From the NCBI GenBank assembly GCA_964030475.1, contig CAXIPT010000002.1, positions 18,436,961 through 18,500,960 of the forward strand: a DNA stretch of 64,000 nt, in the 5' to 3' direction. Position 1 is the first letter of the stretch, and each line of letters opens with the position of its first letter. This DNA comes from Tethya wilhelma (taxonomy: Eukaryota; Porifera; Demospongiae; Tethyida; Tethyidae). The notes beneath the pieces are model-generated. The model ran no database searches. It worked only from the letters and a program-made list of their open reading frames with translations, and was not told the origin of the DNA. Positions 24,301 to 35,000 of this stretch are shown here, piece after piece. The translations under genes were made by a program, and so were the position numbers.

Positions 24301-27300
24301 GGAATATAATGCACGAGGACGGTTACTATTATTGCACAATGGCAAAGTACTATAACATACACAATAAAGTATAAAAGCACCTTGCAGTGTTTCTGTTGCT
24401 AGGGTAGTTCCTTCCCTCTCTGTTGCTATGGTTGTTGCTTGAGACATCAGCATATGTGACTGGTTTTCAAACAACTCTTTATAGTTAGGAGCACACCTAT
24501 AATAGTACCAGTAAAAGCAGTCAGTATATATGTAGCGTCTCGCTTTGAGAACAGTAGTTTAATGCTTATCAAGAACGGTTTTACAAAGACAACTCTAACT
24601 ACAGAACACCAAAAAACCAGCTACNACAGAACATATGGGCGAGTCGCCACCCCCTGACTATTGTGGCTTCCCACTAGCGCTCTCTACGAGTGTTGAGGAA
24701 AGTTTCTGTGAGGTTTAGGCCATGCATACAGTTGGTTATCTGTCAGCGAGAGCCTTTTAACAACTTTAAAGGTTTATTTTTGTTTGACTAGATTTTTACA
24801 GTGACCAACATTTTGTATTGTGTCTCAGTATGGGACAGTCGGCCCATTCCTACTATAGAGCGGTTTCACGTGACGTCATCAGCCACGCCCACCCATTAAA
24901 ACTTGCTTGGATTGAGCTGCAAAAAATTCCAGACAATTGTGACCTTCTAGATAGTTCATATTTCAAGTTTGAAGGCTTAACTCAAAGTAGATTATTTTAT
25001 ATGAATTTTTGAAAGTTGGTATTTTTGTATTGATGGCATTGGTGTGTGGCAAAATTTGCCACACGTCAATGCCATCAATACTTAAAATGCCAACTTTGAG
25101 AATTTTTATAAAATAATCTATAAGTAATCAAGCCCTGAAATTTGAAATCTGAGCTAAACTCACCATGATAAATTTATAGAATTAATTATAGCTATTTATT
25201 AATAGTTATTAAAATTCGATGACGTAAGTGCAACCGCTCTATACGTACTACTGTACGTATGATACATGCAGTGTATGTATATACGCAAAAAAAATTTGCG
25301 CAAATTATCGGACGCAAAAAGTAATTATTATTATTATTATTATTATTATTTCATAGACATGCCACAATAGGCACAAGAGGGTAAGGGGAATATACAAACA
25401 CAAACACATAAAAATTATTAAGAGTTAGATTCATTCAGGCTAACATTATGCAGCAGCTGCCGAGAACGAGTTCTACTGGCTATAGGCAGCCAGTAGGAAC
25501 GATCACTACTAAGAGTGTCTACAGCAAAGCCAGGCCTGTTATCCTTGACTTCAAAAACAGCAGATACTAGGTCATCATGACGTATCTGACCAGATGTGGG
25601 ACCTGGAGAAGCTGGACGAATCTCTTTGCTGGTAATCTTAACAGGAGACCAGACTACTGAGACCACCATCAACTTGTTGGCCTCGGACACAGATGCCAGT
25701 GGAGTCATCATCATCAGCATAATAAAAAATGTCCTTGGTACCCGAAAGATCAATATTATCTAGGTCACCTTTAACAGCTTTGATGGTATCAAAATCACCA
25801 AACTCCACAGAGACCGTCTGACTAGTAGTATGACCATGATCCAGCTCAGCTTCATTAGACGGTGACAAAGTCTCAGCAGCAGATAAAGTGAGATTCTCAT
25901 CATTAGGTACAATAACATGACATGGAGAATTGGTAACCTTGGAGGTAGGGCTATGAGAACGAGGCAGGGGCAGGTTGGCTACACCAACAAGGAGTGCAGA
26001 AGGCTGTTGACCAGGAGGTACTGGCTTTCTTCCTCTCCTGGTTCGCTTCCTCTTCCTCTTCTTAGTAGGTACAGGAGCCGGACCAGCCACTACACTAGCC
26101 TCAACCTGAGTCCGTGAAGCCACTGACTCAGAAGGCACCGGGGTAGGCCAGAAGAGATTCAGAGAGAGCCCAGAATTGGACCTTCTGATGTCCCAACAAG
26201 CATCACTGAGCTTCAAACCATGCAACTNCCTCTGCCCATTTTCCGTTGGGGGTCTGGCACGCGAGACTCGGCAGCATCACGCTCCGCCGCAGTCTCAAGT
26301 ACTTTGCTTTGCAACACCCCTACTTGCTCTCGAAACTTGGCTACCTCCCCTTGGGTCTGTTCCAACTGTGTCTCGAGGTCCACCTTTTCAGCCTCTACAC
26401 TGAGGATGCTCACCCCTCAGTCGCTGGTTTTCCGTTTCCAAGCGATTGATTTCCCACTGTAGGTTCTCGACCTTCAGCTTCAGAGCCTCCATACTGACTC
26501 AAGAACACTTGACTGTTCCGGGGAACTGTTCAGCTTGCCTCTTTCGATCCCGGACAAGCCCCCAAATGTAGCGTCTCGCTTTGAGAACAGTAGTTTAATG
26601 CTTATCAAGAACGGTTTTACAAAGACAACTCTAACTACAGAACACCAAAAAACCAGCTACTTATACTCAACCATTACATCACACAAAAATCAAACAATAA
26701 TTAGTCCAATACTTCCGGTTCAGTAATTACAATGTTATACATACACAATAATAATGTCACATATACATGTCAGTATCCTGAGTGACAATTGGTATGCATA
26801 CATGTAGTTCTCATTGCCACAGTCACACTCATACATGATGTTGTAATAATTGTATGCCATTGAGTGAGTGAAGCAAAGGATTTTGCAATAATTATTGAAG
26901 TTATACACTCAAAGTGTGAAGATAATATACTTCAGTATGAATAACTCAAACATTTAATGCTGTACAATACACAAAAAGAATGCTCAAATTAATGCTTGCC
27001 GGTAGTACTCTGAACATCATACAATATCAATGGTTGTTATACACTTCTCTTGGCTCCTCCTCATCACTATGGCCATTGTACTTGTCTGTAGACACTGATT
27101 ATTCTATACTGGATCTTTCAGTTTTCTAGCCATACAAACTGCTAACATTCATATTGCACATTAAAATTACAATGAGAATAAAGCTTACATAATAGTAGTG
27201 AAGTTCTCCTCACTCCCACCATGGCTGAATATGAAATTTACCACACTGTTGTCTATCTCCTGAATCTCACAGCTATCATCACACTCTGTTGTAATCCAGC

Positions 27301-27840
27301 TGGAGAAGCTCCGAATAAATCTGAATTGTGGACTGTCCTGTTGAGGTTTATCACAGAAGTATAACTCTCTCCCATTACATCCAATGGGAACTGAATTAAT
27401 AATGCTCTCACAATCAGCCCCACTGGCTGAAAATATTGCTGCAATCTTTGCTCCTCCATTAGTACAATGGAAACTAGTCTTAATGGTCCTGCATGAATGA
27501 TTGTATAAAATTACATTATCATAATATATGATCCGAACATAAATAGAATCTGGTGTGTGGAATTATGCATCATTATAGTGATACATCAAAAAGACTCCAA
27601 TAAAATCATACACTGCATGTGTTGTTAATAAACTTACACTAGGCTTGTGGTTCCCTCAGGGCATGGAGATCCACCACCATTACACGTACCAGTAAGGTTG
27701 GTACAGCAGGATCCAGCAGTGCACTCCACTAGCTGTGGTAATGACGTACTGTTGGTGCTACTAAACTGAACTATGTTGGCTACTAGAGCTAACCACAGAG
27801 TAAGAGCAATTCTTGTCATGACAAGAGTATAAGACTTCAT
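15348..27840 (-). CDS. Adhesion-GPCR-like ectodomain, paralogue B, truncated before GPS/7TM
   Basis: Fourteen exons join in phase to about 805 residues: 27638-27840, 27189-27488, 24381-24496, 18651-18821, 18459-18530 (acceptor weak), 18241-18333, 17931-17981, 17430-17762 (SRCR), 17141-17314, 16819-17022 (Calx-beta-like), 16617-16760, 16315-16529, 15566-15799, 15348-15455. Module order matches paralogue A up to the Calx-beta region, followed by a helical segment (LESLLEELEIL onward) shared with paralogue C instead of the Thr stalk. The last exon matches C up to FGL, then reads TAG at 15348-15350. No GPS or TM exon lies between here and paralogue A. As modelled the product is a secreted ectodomain. 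It could instead be a pseudogene or a misassembly, as n's and repeats interrupt introns 2 and 3 and the 3' end. The start is the first of two in-frame ATGs. Confidence 0.7.
18001..18159. repeat. 30-bp minisatellite in an intron of paralogue B
   Basis: Four copies of a 30-base unit (starting accacttccagacaatgagc) plus a fifth, 39-base variant. On minus the frame is open through the array (a Met-Ser-Gly-Ser-rich decapeptide repeat) and runs directly into the exon 17931-17981 in its own frame. Confidence 0.8.
18936..19906. mobile_element. Composite foldback element, copy 5
   Basis: The arm starts at a duplicated catacgtacggta tail and is followed by inverted repeats at 19535-19906. The private aagaaaacaagacaag variant is mirrored in both repeats. 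Lies in intron 3 of paralogue B. Confidence 0.8.
19921..20917. mobile_element. Composite foldback element, copy 6
   Basis: Directly follows copy 5 in the same orientation. The arm contains a (ttcc)n tract at about 20157-20196, and its inverted repeats (20555-20917) share the private caatgaaacaaggcaag variant. Confidence 0.8.
21010..21960 (+). repeat. Inverted segmental copy with third-exon sequence (copy ii)
   Basis: Reverse-oriented copy of 23788-24530 plus 26762-26940. It contains an intact 116-base exon on plus (21180-21295; AG before, GT after) encoding CAPNYEELFEHQSHMLM. The n at 21514 lies between two copies of gctagtagcaactgtaaatc, as expected where overlapping contig ends were not merged. 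Confidence 0.65.
21820..21920. mobile_element. Short foldback insertion with about 10-bp target duplication
   Basis: Its ends are agcctcgtaccagg and its approximate inverse. It is flanked on both sides by aactggaata, which occurs once at the empty site in the sister copies (near 14262 and 23820). Similar agcct...aggct elements occur at 29990-30216, 51944-52004 and 56905-57059. Confidence 0.75.
21958..22963. mobile_element. Composite foldback element, copy 7
   Basis: An arm, then inverted repeats (22566-22963) with a private gcgttaaaaag variant mirrored as ctttttaacgc in the other repeat. Confidence 0.8.
23018..23788. mobile_element. Composite foldback element, copy 8, chimeric at an n
   Basis: Reverse orientation: repeat, n at 23113, repeat, arm, tail. 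The left repeat is of the caatgaaacaagg type and the right of the ccttgttccaatac type, so the two halves come from different copies. The loop is missing. Confidence 0.7.
23788..24530 (-). repeat. Segmental copy carrying the third exon used by paralogue B (copy i)
   Basis: Matches 14230-15058 directly and 21010-21960 inverted. Its exon 24381-24496 encodes CAPNYKELFENQSHMLM and is the one in the correct order and strand for paralogue B. The rest of the block continues at 26762 beyond the retroelement, which shows that the retroelement inserted into it. Confidence 0.7.
24656..25265. mobile_element. Partial composite-element arm interrupted by a long foldback element
   Basis: 24656-24855 and 25242-25265 are pieces of one arm and its tail. 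Between them lies 24856-25241, with termini tagagcggtt and aaccgctcta and TATA on each side. Its interior is itself a long imperfect palindrome centred near gtggcaaaatttgccac. Confidence 0.75.
25418..26490 (-). pseudogene. Gag-like region of the retroelement, frame-broken
   Basis: Starting near 26490, minus frames encode first a coiled coil (Leu/Glu/Gln heptads), continuing in another frame after a run of G, then, beyond the n at 26227, a basic cluster of the KKRKRKRTRRGRK type and an acidic Ser/Thr-rich part. A third frame covers 25753-25418. The order of coiled coil then basic cluster resembles retroelement Gag proteins. No CCHC knuckle was seen. The reading frame changes at least twice, so it is broken here. 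The family is not recognised. Confidence 0.5.
26547..26564 (-). other. Primer-binding site, proline-tRNA type
   Basis: On minus it reads tgggggcttgtccgggat. This differs at one base from the proline-tRNA primer site known from gammaretroviruses such as MLV, and lies two bases inside the LTR, as expected for a retroviral-type element. Confidence 0.7.
26567..26761 (-). repeat. LTR (5' LTR in element orientation)
   Basis: Runs from TG to CA, 195 bases. The first 94 bases as read on plus are repeated at 24531-24624. Its inner edge is followed after two bases by the primer-binding site. Confidence 0.75.
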
Positions 27841-27910
27841 TAAAGCTTGCTGAACGTTTACACTTAACTAAATCTCAATGAAGACACCATGCATGTATTA
27901 TAATGTCACA

Positions 27911-27974
27911 AAAAGGGGGGTTAACAGTAAGTTATTAGGGTTAATGAGGAAGTGTAGTAATACTACGAATTCCA
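27911..27974 (-). promoter_or_regulatory. Upstream block of paralogue B matching that of A
   Basis: Lies about 70-135 bases 5' of the start codon and shares aggaagtgtagtaatactac with 12421-12483. The remainder of the 27841-28240 interval contains no gene I can support. Confidence 0.4.
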
Positions 27975-28239
27975 CAATTGTGTGATTCTAATCTTTTAGA
28001 TACAAAATTTGTGTTGCTGCTTTGCTTCACCTGAGGTATGCTAATGCACTCATGCATATGATATGATAAGACATCAAATAGATTGTTCACTATCAATTAA
28101 TTGAAATAAAGATAGCATCTGGCTCCTTCGCACTAACCAATGGCCAATCCTTTCATATTATACTCATTGTAGTCAGAGTTCAAGTAGAGCAGTTAGTCAT
28201 GGATACCCTATAGCTAGAAATTTTCGAGCAATAAAATTT

Positions 28240-28720
28240 TGGCAATTTTATTTTCAAGAATCAATATGGAGTTAGAAGAGACACGTGGATGATGTGTTCG
28301 CAATTGTCAAAAAGGGAACAACGGATGGCCCACTATCTCATTAAATTATTTTGAACAGTTTCTATCTGACAACTCAGTTTACCGTTAAGGTTGAGGAAGA
28401 TGGTAAACTACTATTTCTGGATGCCTTGGTAAGACGGAAAGAGGATGGAGGACTAGTATAAAATCAGTGTACAGGAAGATTGAATTGAAGTTTATTAAAA
28501 AAAAAATCCTCAAAATAATGTTTCCCATAACCTGCCTACTTCTCACTGAACAAAACACTTCAAACCAGGCCCCCTCCCACAAATGATTTAACTCCCCCTA
28601 GAGAAAATGCATAAACACACTTGTGTCATAGATACGTATTAGAAGGAATTGCACATCAGTTGTTATCAACTGATGAAGGCCTCGATCTGGGCTGAAACGT
28701 CCTGAATTTAATATTCTATC
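28240..28720 (+). pseudogene. Penelope-like retroelement remnant
   Basis: A plus-strand frame near 28378-28460 encodes VEEDGKLLFLDALVRRKEDG, followed after a stop by a VYR-like stretch. This resembles the C-terminal reverse-transcriptase region of Penelope-like elements (FLD-x-x-V-x-R-K-x-D-G). About 200 bases on, a palindromic actgatgaaggcctcgatct is typical of the 3' part of such elements. It is broken by stops and an A-tract. It sits just 3' of paralogue C. Confidence 0.55.
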
Positions 28721-29038
28721 TGATATTTATTTCTGCTCAAAAGATATTTCCTACTATTATTGCATTTAAGTAGATACATTAACTAGACTAGTAGTACATT
28801 GGCCTTCCATCTCATGCATGCAAATCATTGCGTACTTTTACTATATGAATGGAATAGTTAAAGATCCTGATACAGTCAATTCATCATAGTATTCGGTTAC
28901 ACAACACTATACATACAGTTTTCAATTATCAAAATTAATTTAAAAAAACAGACAAATCTCAAAAAAAAATAGTATGATCAATATGTCCTAAACTAAAACT
29001 ATAGTATACAAGTTATCTTTCCATTTTCATATAGTTAC

Positions 29039-32000
29039 CATTTGAGTTAGCATCAACATGCATCTGTACTGTCACCACAATGAAAGTTAAGAGTTCACGA
29101 TACCATGTGAATTACACATTGTAGACAATTCAGATTCTAGGATATGAAACGGAACATTATTAAGTTAGTACAATGATCTTACAACCATATCATACCAGAT
29201 CCTGACTCTTTATTAAGCTGTTCATTTGGAATATGGCTTCCTGTCATAACAGTACTATTTGAACTGTTTACCACCTAATAATGTACAATATCAAAACTAT
29301 TGCTCCACACAATGCCGGGTTAATAATAATATTCATCTCACTTTGCTTGATGTTTCATGGAAAAACGATGAACTCCACAAAGAATTAAACTTATTTCTCA
29401 AATAACCAGAAACCTAGTACATAACACATACAATCAAACCACACTTGCACACTTAACCTAAAACAAACCTTTTCACTTCTGAAGACATGGAAGTAAAATA
29501 TGAACATGCCCTGTAGGATTTAAAACAATATAATATTAGCTGCATATGGCAGCTGTGACTGTGTGACTGGCTTACTTGGAGAGTGTTCAATACAGTGAAT
29601 ATCCATGCAAACACCAAGGTGGCAACATTCACAGCCAAGAGCCCAATCACCCATGTCAATCCCAGGAGAGGAAGAAGAATAATAGATGCCTTTAGTGCTG
29701 CACTGTATATAAGGAGAAAACACAATTAATAGTTGTTAGATACCAGGCCGGCATCAGAATATGAACCAAGATTTCCAGGGATGAACTAGCCTCAACTCCT
29801 ACATGCATGTACGTATGTGTGCATGCATGCTTGAACTCTTATTCCAAAATGACTACCATATAATTTAGTATACAAGTTATCTTGCCATTTTGCTCATGGT
29901 TGTACTTGGTAAAGATTGTCACTGTAACAAATCAACTAAGTCCAGGAACAATAGTTAGCACTCACATGCAGAAGGTCTAGTCTGGTGCTAGCCTCATACC
30001 CAGGCTCTCTCCTTTGACCTTACACTAACGGTAAGGAAAGAGTCTGGGTACCAGACTAGCCTCGTACTCAGGCTCTCCCCTTCCTTTCCGTGAGTGAAAG
30101 GTCAAAGGGGAGAGCCTGGGTACGAGGCTAGTCTGGTGCCCAGACTCTTTCTGCTAATTAGTAACAAATTGGAAAGGGTCTTAGCACCAGACTACAGAAA
30201 GTCTGGGAAAGAGGCTAAAGATGAACTAGATAAAATACACACTTACATAACAGTTTTGAATTTCTTGTGCTTTATTTCTGCATTTTGTACCTCAGAATTT
30301 TGATTTTTGCTATAGTGATTCTTGATTACAGTTACTAGAACCAGCACTAGAAACACAGTGTTGATCTAAAGAGGTTACAAAATACAAAAGTCATATATAA
30401 ATTTAAATTGTACATCGGTTTTCTATCTTACAATAATTACTGCAAGCATTGGAGCAACAAAAGTCCAGATGGCATGGCTTCCTTTACTAGAAGATAACCA
30501 ACAGCTGAAAATGAACAAAATTATATTAAATATTACTGTATAGCAGGTTAATTTGGCGGACTTAAAATATGGCGAATTCCCATTTTGGGATTACCGTATA
30601 GCCGGAAATATTGATGGTCAAAAAATTTGACGGTTTGCTCCTCAGAACGTAAAATAAAAATATTGACGAATTTGAATTTGATGATTGGCGCGTGCGCATA
30701 ATACATTCATATACGGCGCCCAAAATATTGGCGGTTTTAAATTTGCCGATTTGGGCTTTGACCGTCAAACCGTCAAATTAAAATCCCTGTCAATATTTCC
30801 GGCTATACGGTATTGGCAATTTATAATTTGGCGATTCAATTCCATACACTACATAGTTTATATGGGCGCACATGCGTATTAAACTGTTTGGCAATTTTTA
30901 ATTTGGCGATTTGAAGAATAATTCACCAATTTGCCAAATTTAATTCTCGCCAAGTTTACCCGCTATACAGTATATCATATTACCATTACCTTCACACTCA
31001 CTCACTCATGCACCCATCCACTCACTCACTCACTCACTCATTTACCCATGCACCCACCCACTCACCCATGTTTCCAATCACACCCATCCGCTGACTCACT
31101 CACACGCTTGCTCGCTCACTCACTCACTCACTCACTCACTCATCACTCACTCACTCCACTAACATTGCACTTACAATAGTAATTCACCATTCTCCCCTCT
31201 CACTCCATACTGATCATGAACAGTAGCTAGTCCAATTATCACGAATACCAGTGGAAGTACTATAAGTATAAGCAGCAACAACAGAGATCTTACTTCATTC
31301 TTAAAGCTACCTATACACACTTACACCATCCTAGCAAAAGAAAGAACCACCATTTCTTGGAGAGTCCAGAAAAGACCACCCACAGCAAAAGATACATCAT
31401 GACTCCCTCACACAACATCCAGCAAAACACAGACAAGAATAGATAGTGCAGCAACACCCCTACCGTCTTGCAAGCAACCTTTAGTGAGTGAGACAGTTTT
31501 GATTCTTGGGTGGCTTAAGAAACACAGAGAACTAACTAACCTCATTTTTTGTAGCCAACTGAATACCAAGAGCAAACACCAAGTCAGCTAGGAAGAGTGC
31601 AAGGGCAAGGTTGAGATGGACAAAGTAATTCACTGCAGTTAGCAACTGTTTGCTGTACAAGAAGAATTCTTTCATAATTGTGTGACAAATTCATGGTGTA
31701 TAAAATACCCATAATTGAAGAGTAATATTAGGATTGTCAACAAAAGAAACACCAGAGAAATGCAGAGACCAATATAGGAGACAAATGAAAGAGCTCTGTT
31801 GGATTTCTGTAGAAAAGGGAAAATCTTCCTCACAACTTTATACACTCAATAACTAACTACAAAACTGTACCTACCACTGCATCATTGCCAGCCACATTGA
31901 CTAGGACAGCAAAGCTGGTCAAGTGAGTGCTAGAGCACTGTACAAGAGTTGTGCCATTGGAGATATCGACACCAATTGTCTGGAGATTTACTGTTGACCA

Positions 32001-35000
32001 GCTGCCATTGCCAATGCTGCCAGAAGATATACAATATGCATACATCAGTATCACACATGCAGTTGGAGGACTAATTATACAGTTGATATCAGCTACATGA
32101 ACTCAACATACGGATAAGAGAAGTTCCAAAAAGCACAAAATGAGTCTTCTTCAGGAAGAGGCTGTACAATTGAACAGATAAACCATAGCACAAGGGGGAA
32201 AGTGCATGAAGGATAAAGGGAAAAAAAGGAGATTCGGGTTACTCACATAGTTCAACGTAAAGTTAACAGTAAATGGCTCCTCAAGTAAGTTTTCAGAGGG
32301 GCCACTCTTGACCCCTACCTGGGAGGAGAGGATCACAGAGGCAGGAACACCACTACAGTGAAGGGTAGATGTTTGTGGTAATACTTTCATGGTTTAGACA
32401 CAAACCACAAAAATAGAGAAAAGGAACAATTAAAGCTAGATATTTCCCGGTGAATAAGTACAATTTTGGACAAAGGGCATGCATAACCTGAACTTTGTTT
32501 TTGAGGATCGAGTAACCCTTTCCCATATTTATTACATTGGAATACATTCTCAATTTTTTATGGATTGCTGGGAATCCACAAACACAATTTATTCTCCTTG
32601 CCATTGAAAATTTTTACATGCAGTATCAAACACACAAATGAATGAGGAACATGCTTGCAAGACGTACATATTCTCTAGATTTGGCAGGTTGTTCTCAAAA
32701 TTTTTAATTATAATGTTTACAACAGGAACAACTCCATCTGAGTACAACGAAAGCACAATAATAACAAACTAAGATGAAAAGCAATTACTGTTTACTTTCA
32801 TTGGCACGTTCTTCCAGCAAAGAATATGGAATATGAGTGCTCACTGTTAATATATGAGTGTAGAAAGACGTAACCAACAATTATAAGATTACATGTGCCC
32901 AATTTTACCTTGTGAAGTACTGTTGGTGGAACCATTAGTGAAGGAGGACAAGTCGAGAGAGAAAACAATTCCAATTCCTTCTAAAGTGTTGAGACATACA
33001 CTCCTTGCTTCTAGAACTTCAGAAGGTATAAACAACAACAAAACAGGGTATACCGTATAGCCGGAAATATATGACGATCAAAAAATTTGACGGTTTACTA
33101 CGCAGAACATAAAAAAAAATTGACAAATTTGATGATTATTTTGGGCATGTACATAGTACATGCATATACATAGCCAAAATATGGCAGCCAAAACATTGGC
33201 AGATTTAAATTTAACGATTTAGACTTTGACCTTCAAACCGTCAAATTAAAATCCCTGTCAATATTTCCAGCCATATGGTACATCAAGTGTTGGTATTCTG
33301 AAACTATAATACTCTTACAAATGCTGTTGGAAACAATGGTGAGCACTTTCTCTCCACTTCCTTCTAAAAATTTTGCTAAATAGAGACCAAACTCTTCTGT
33401 TGTACTGAGAATCTCTTGACCCAAAGTACTTCCTTCTCCACTGGATTCATTTCTGTTCTCTAGTAGATTACTGAGTATGGTGATAATCTACAGCAATATT
33501 AATAGGGGATATAGAATAATACTGGATATATGCTTAAAATAAGTAACAGCACACACACACACACNGAGCAGAGGCAGTTAGTTCGATGCAGACAGCTGCA
33601 TGGCCGATATGTGTAGCTAGCAACCAACCACACAGACCAGCTGGACTCATCCTCGCTCAAATCATTCCTGCCAATGGTATGAAGACAAATACCATTCTCT
33701 ATTGATTGTTATGATTTATGTGCCATTCTTATCATTTTCCTCAGTATTGGCAGATGTTGTGGTCCAGTTGTTGTGGATCTGTTCAGCCAACAAAATACAG
33801 GTAAGGAAGGTTTAAAAAGAAGACACAGTGATAGGAAGATCGGTAGTCAATCCAATCCTCATGACTGTTTGCAGGTCAAAGTACCTAATGTCCTTCAGAA
33901 GCTAGTGACTGCCCTCAGTGCCCAAGAACCACAGTCTAGATTCCAGAATGAAAGCAACAAAAAGCAAAAAATCACACCACCGCTAACCAAATCACCAGTA
34001 CAACAGGTACATATGTAACATGACCATGTGCATATGTTCACATACATCAATTTGTGATACCAATACAGGCTCATTGTTATTTATGTAGAATCAACTTCCT
34101 TTATAGCTTATTTGTATAATGCTTATTGCAGGGAAGTTTCCTCTCTTTACTATGTTTGCTAAAATCCTTAATGAACACGCACACACACATGCACACACAC
34201 ACACACATGCACACACACACACACACACACACACATCTTGAGCTCCTTCTTCAGGGATGAGTTCTCCAATTTGATCCAAGAAAGTAACAGTACTGACCAT
34301 TGCCTGTGACACACGTACTAAATCACTCAGGAGAGAGAACTGGGAAGGAACCGTGGGAGTTGTCAACTGAGAGACAAGATATAACAGTTGAGGAACCGCT
34401 TCAGAATCCAGAGTGCTATTGTCAAGCAATGACTCCAGCTGTTTGTAGAGAACTACACATCAATGATTAACTCACTTATTTTGCTTACCACTGTCTACTA
34501 ACATTGTCTATAGTCTCTGTGGTTATCTCTTCAGCCATACTCTCCATCAGCTGGTTTTCAAATAACTCTTCATAATTAGGAGCACACCTATAGCCACCCA
34601 AAGTAGTGTATATATATATATGAAAAATTAGTACAGCTTATAATACGGAAAACTGACAAGATGGAATGGCTATCTGATTTGCTACGAACTTACTGTGAAC
34701 ACACAGAAGAATTCCCATATTATTGGTCCTCCCAAATAACGTACACTTGACAATAAGACAGTGTTTCCCCCAGAACAAAAGTAAAGAGGGAGGGAAGTGG
34801 GTGGAGTTGCTTAAAATTGTCTGAAAATTAGTAATTTTATATGTATTTGTATGGGGAGAGGGTAGTTGAAAGGAGGGGGGAGTGCCCCCCCTACCCCTCT
34901 TTGGGGGAAACACTGCATTAAGGTCCATTAGGTATACAGCTATACACCTTTGGTCCCATGCTCAGGCATGTAATACAAACAGCATGGACCAAAATTTTTA

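Larger units (their letters stand above)
24531..26761 (-). mobile_element. LTR retroelement inserted in intron 2 of paralogue B
   Basis: A 195-base LTR (26567-26761, TGTAGCG to GTCACA on plus) sits at one end. A 94-base piece of the same LTR (24531-24624) sits at the other, ending at an n. Flanking tata on both sides fits a 4-base target duplication. Adjacent to the LTR is a minus-strand primer-binding site. Internal minus frames are gag-like only; no reverse transcriptase, protease or integrase was seen, so this copy is non-autonomous or incompletely assembled. Between the n's, part of the interval (24656-25265) is foldback-element sequence, so the internal order may be wrong. Confidence 0.65.
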
